Positions 63,230 to 64,000 of a stretch of DNA of 64,000 bases are shown here, in pieces. Position 1 is the first letter of the stretch. The number at the start of each line of letters is the position of its first letter. Below the pieces are notes generated by a model, which worked only from the letters and a program-made list of their open reading frames with translations, was not told the DNA's origin and did no database searches. Origin of the DNA: Caenorhabditis elegans (Eukaryota; Nematoda; Chromadorea; Rhabditida; Rhabditidae); assembly GCF_000002985.6 (NCBI RefSeq), contig NC_003279.8:2046001-2110000 (forward strand), given 5' to 3'. The translations under genes were made by a program, and so were the position numbers.

Positions 63230-64000
63230 GGTAGGCGGCAAACGAATTTCCGGAAAACCTGCAAATTGCCGGAATTGAAAATTTTTGGCAAATTGCCGAA
63301 AATCAACATTTCCAGCGAATTGGCAGACCGACAAACCGGCAATTCGTCGAAAATCAATAATTAGAGCAAATCGTCAAATGGCCAAATTGCCGAAATTGAA
63401 CATTTTCGACAATCCGGCAAAATGGCGGGATTGAACATTTCTGTGAAACCGGCAAGTTGCCGAAGTTGAACATTTCCGGCAAATCGGCAAATTGCCGGAG
63501 TTGAACATTTCCGGCAAATTGTTAGAATTGAAAATTTGCGGCAAACCGGCAATTTGTCAGTTTGCCGATGTTCACTAAATGTTGATTTTCGGAAAATTGC
63601 CAGTTTATCGGTAATTTTCAATTCCGGCAAATCGGCAAACCGTCAAATTGCCGGAATTGAAAATTTAGAGAAAATCGACAAACCGGCAACCTGCCGAAAA
63701 TCAATATTTTGAGCAAACCGGCAATTTGCCGGAAATTAACATTTAGAGCAAATCGGCAAACCGGCAATTTGCCGAAAAGCAACATTTCCGGCAAATCAGC
63801 AAACCGGCAAATTACCGAAATTGAGAATTTCCGGCAAACCGGGAATTTTTGTCGAAAACTTTACATTCCGGCAAATTGCCAGTTTGCCCACAAACCGGCA
63901 ATTTGCAGAAAAAAAACATTTCCAGCAAACCGGCAAATTGCCGAAAAGCATCATTTAGAGCAAACCGGCAAACTGCCAGAGTTGAAAATTTCCGACATAC
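63230..64000. repeat. Family K array running off the window
   Basis: Tandem-like CCGGCAAATTGCCGGAATTG units, interspersed with TTTAGAGCAAATCGGCAAAC variants. The right end is not in the window. Confidence 0.92.

Noticed and set aside
63230..64000. Possible CRISPR-like array (regular repeats)
   Set aside because: Units are degenerate, without constant repeats and unique spacers of fixed length, and the genome is animal.

Overview
The window is nematode nuclear DNA, almost certainly Caenorhabditis elegans, from the Y37E3 region of chromosome I. The reasons are short introns with TTTTCAG acceptors, trans-splice-like acceptors just before start codons, dense TTAA-flanked palindromes of the C. 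elegans type, and a gene order (rpb-10, moag-4, arl-13, rla-1, RPL27A, phb-1, eIF2alpha, PCYT2, npp-13) that I recall for that clone. Gene names are from recognition and memory; no search was run. Exon boundaries were read by hand from reading frame, GT/AG sites and phase.

Layout. 1-14.7 kb is a transposon graveyard: a ~2.4 kb palindrome, then a BEL/Pao LTR retrotransposon on the minus strand (gag, protease, RT, RNase H, integrase). Its integrase is split by a 4,684-bp DNA transposon (4095-8778) with CACGGT ends and a TTCA target duplication. A 548-bp inverted copy of part of pol sits beyond the gag end. 15.7-18 kb holds a TTC5 (STRAP) homologue on the minus strand. 18.3-23 kb holds rpb-10, moag-4 and arl-13 on the plus strand. 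23.1-24.6 kb holds ribosomal genes RPL27A and rla-1 on the minus strand, probably one operon, with an H/ACA-like snoRNA in each RPL27A intron. 25.3-30.1 kb holds phb-1 and eIF2alpha on the plus strand. 33-39.5 kb holds a nine-exon ethanolamine-phosphate cytidylyltransferase gene with a U14-like snoRNA in its last intron. 39.7-47.8 kb holds an eight-exon gene for a secretory-pathway LRR-Ig single-pass membrane protein on the minus strand. 51.3-59.4 kb holds the NUP93 homologue npp-13, whose 3' end is not found in the window. 61.4-62.6 kb holds a two-exon gene for a small membrane protein on the minus strand.

Most core genes serve ribosome production, translation, transcription or mitochondrial upkeep. 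The exceptions are arl-13 (cilia, with a DAF-19/RFX X-box 102 bp upstream), the lipid enzyme, the cell-surface LRR-Ig protein and nucleoporin npp-13. Introns and intergenic stretches are packed with several families of long palindromes and dispersed repeats, which explain most of the non-coding sequence.

Least explained features: the transposon inside the integrase, the GC-rich hairpin block just before U14, the very large intron palindromes in eIF2alpha, and a 20-bp motif shared between the loop of the first palindrome and the RPL27A/phb-1 intergenic region.
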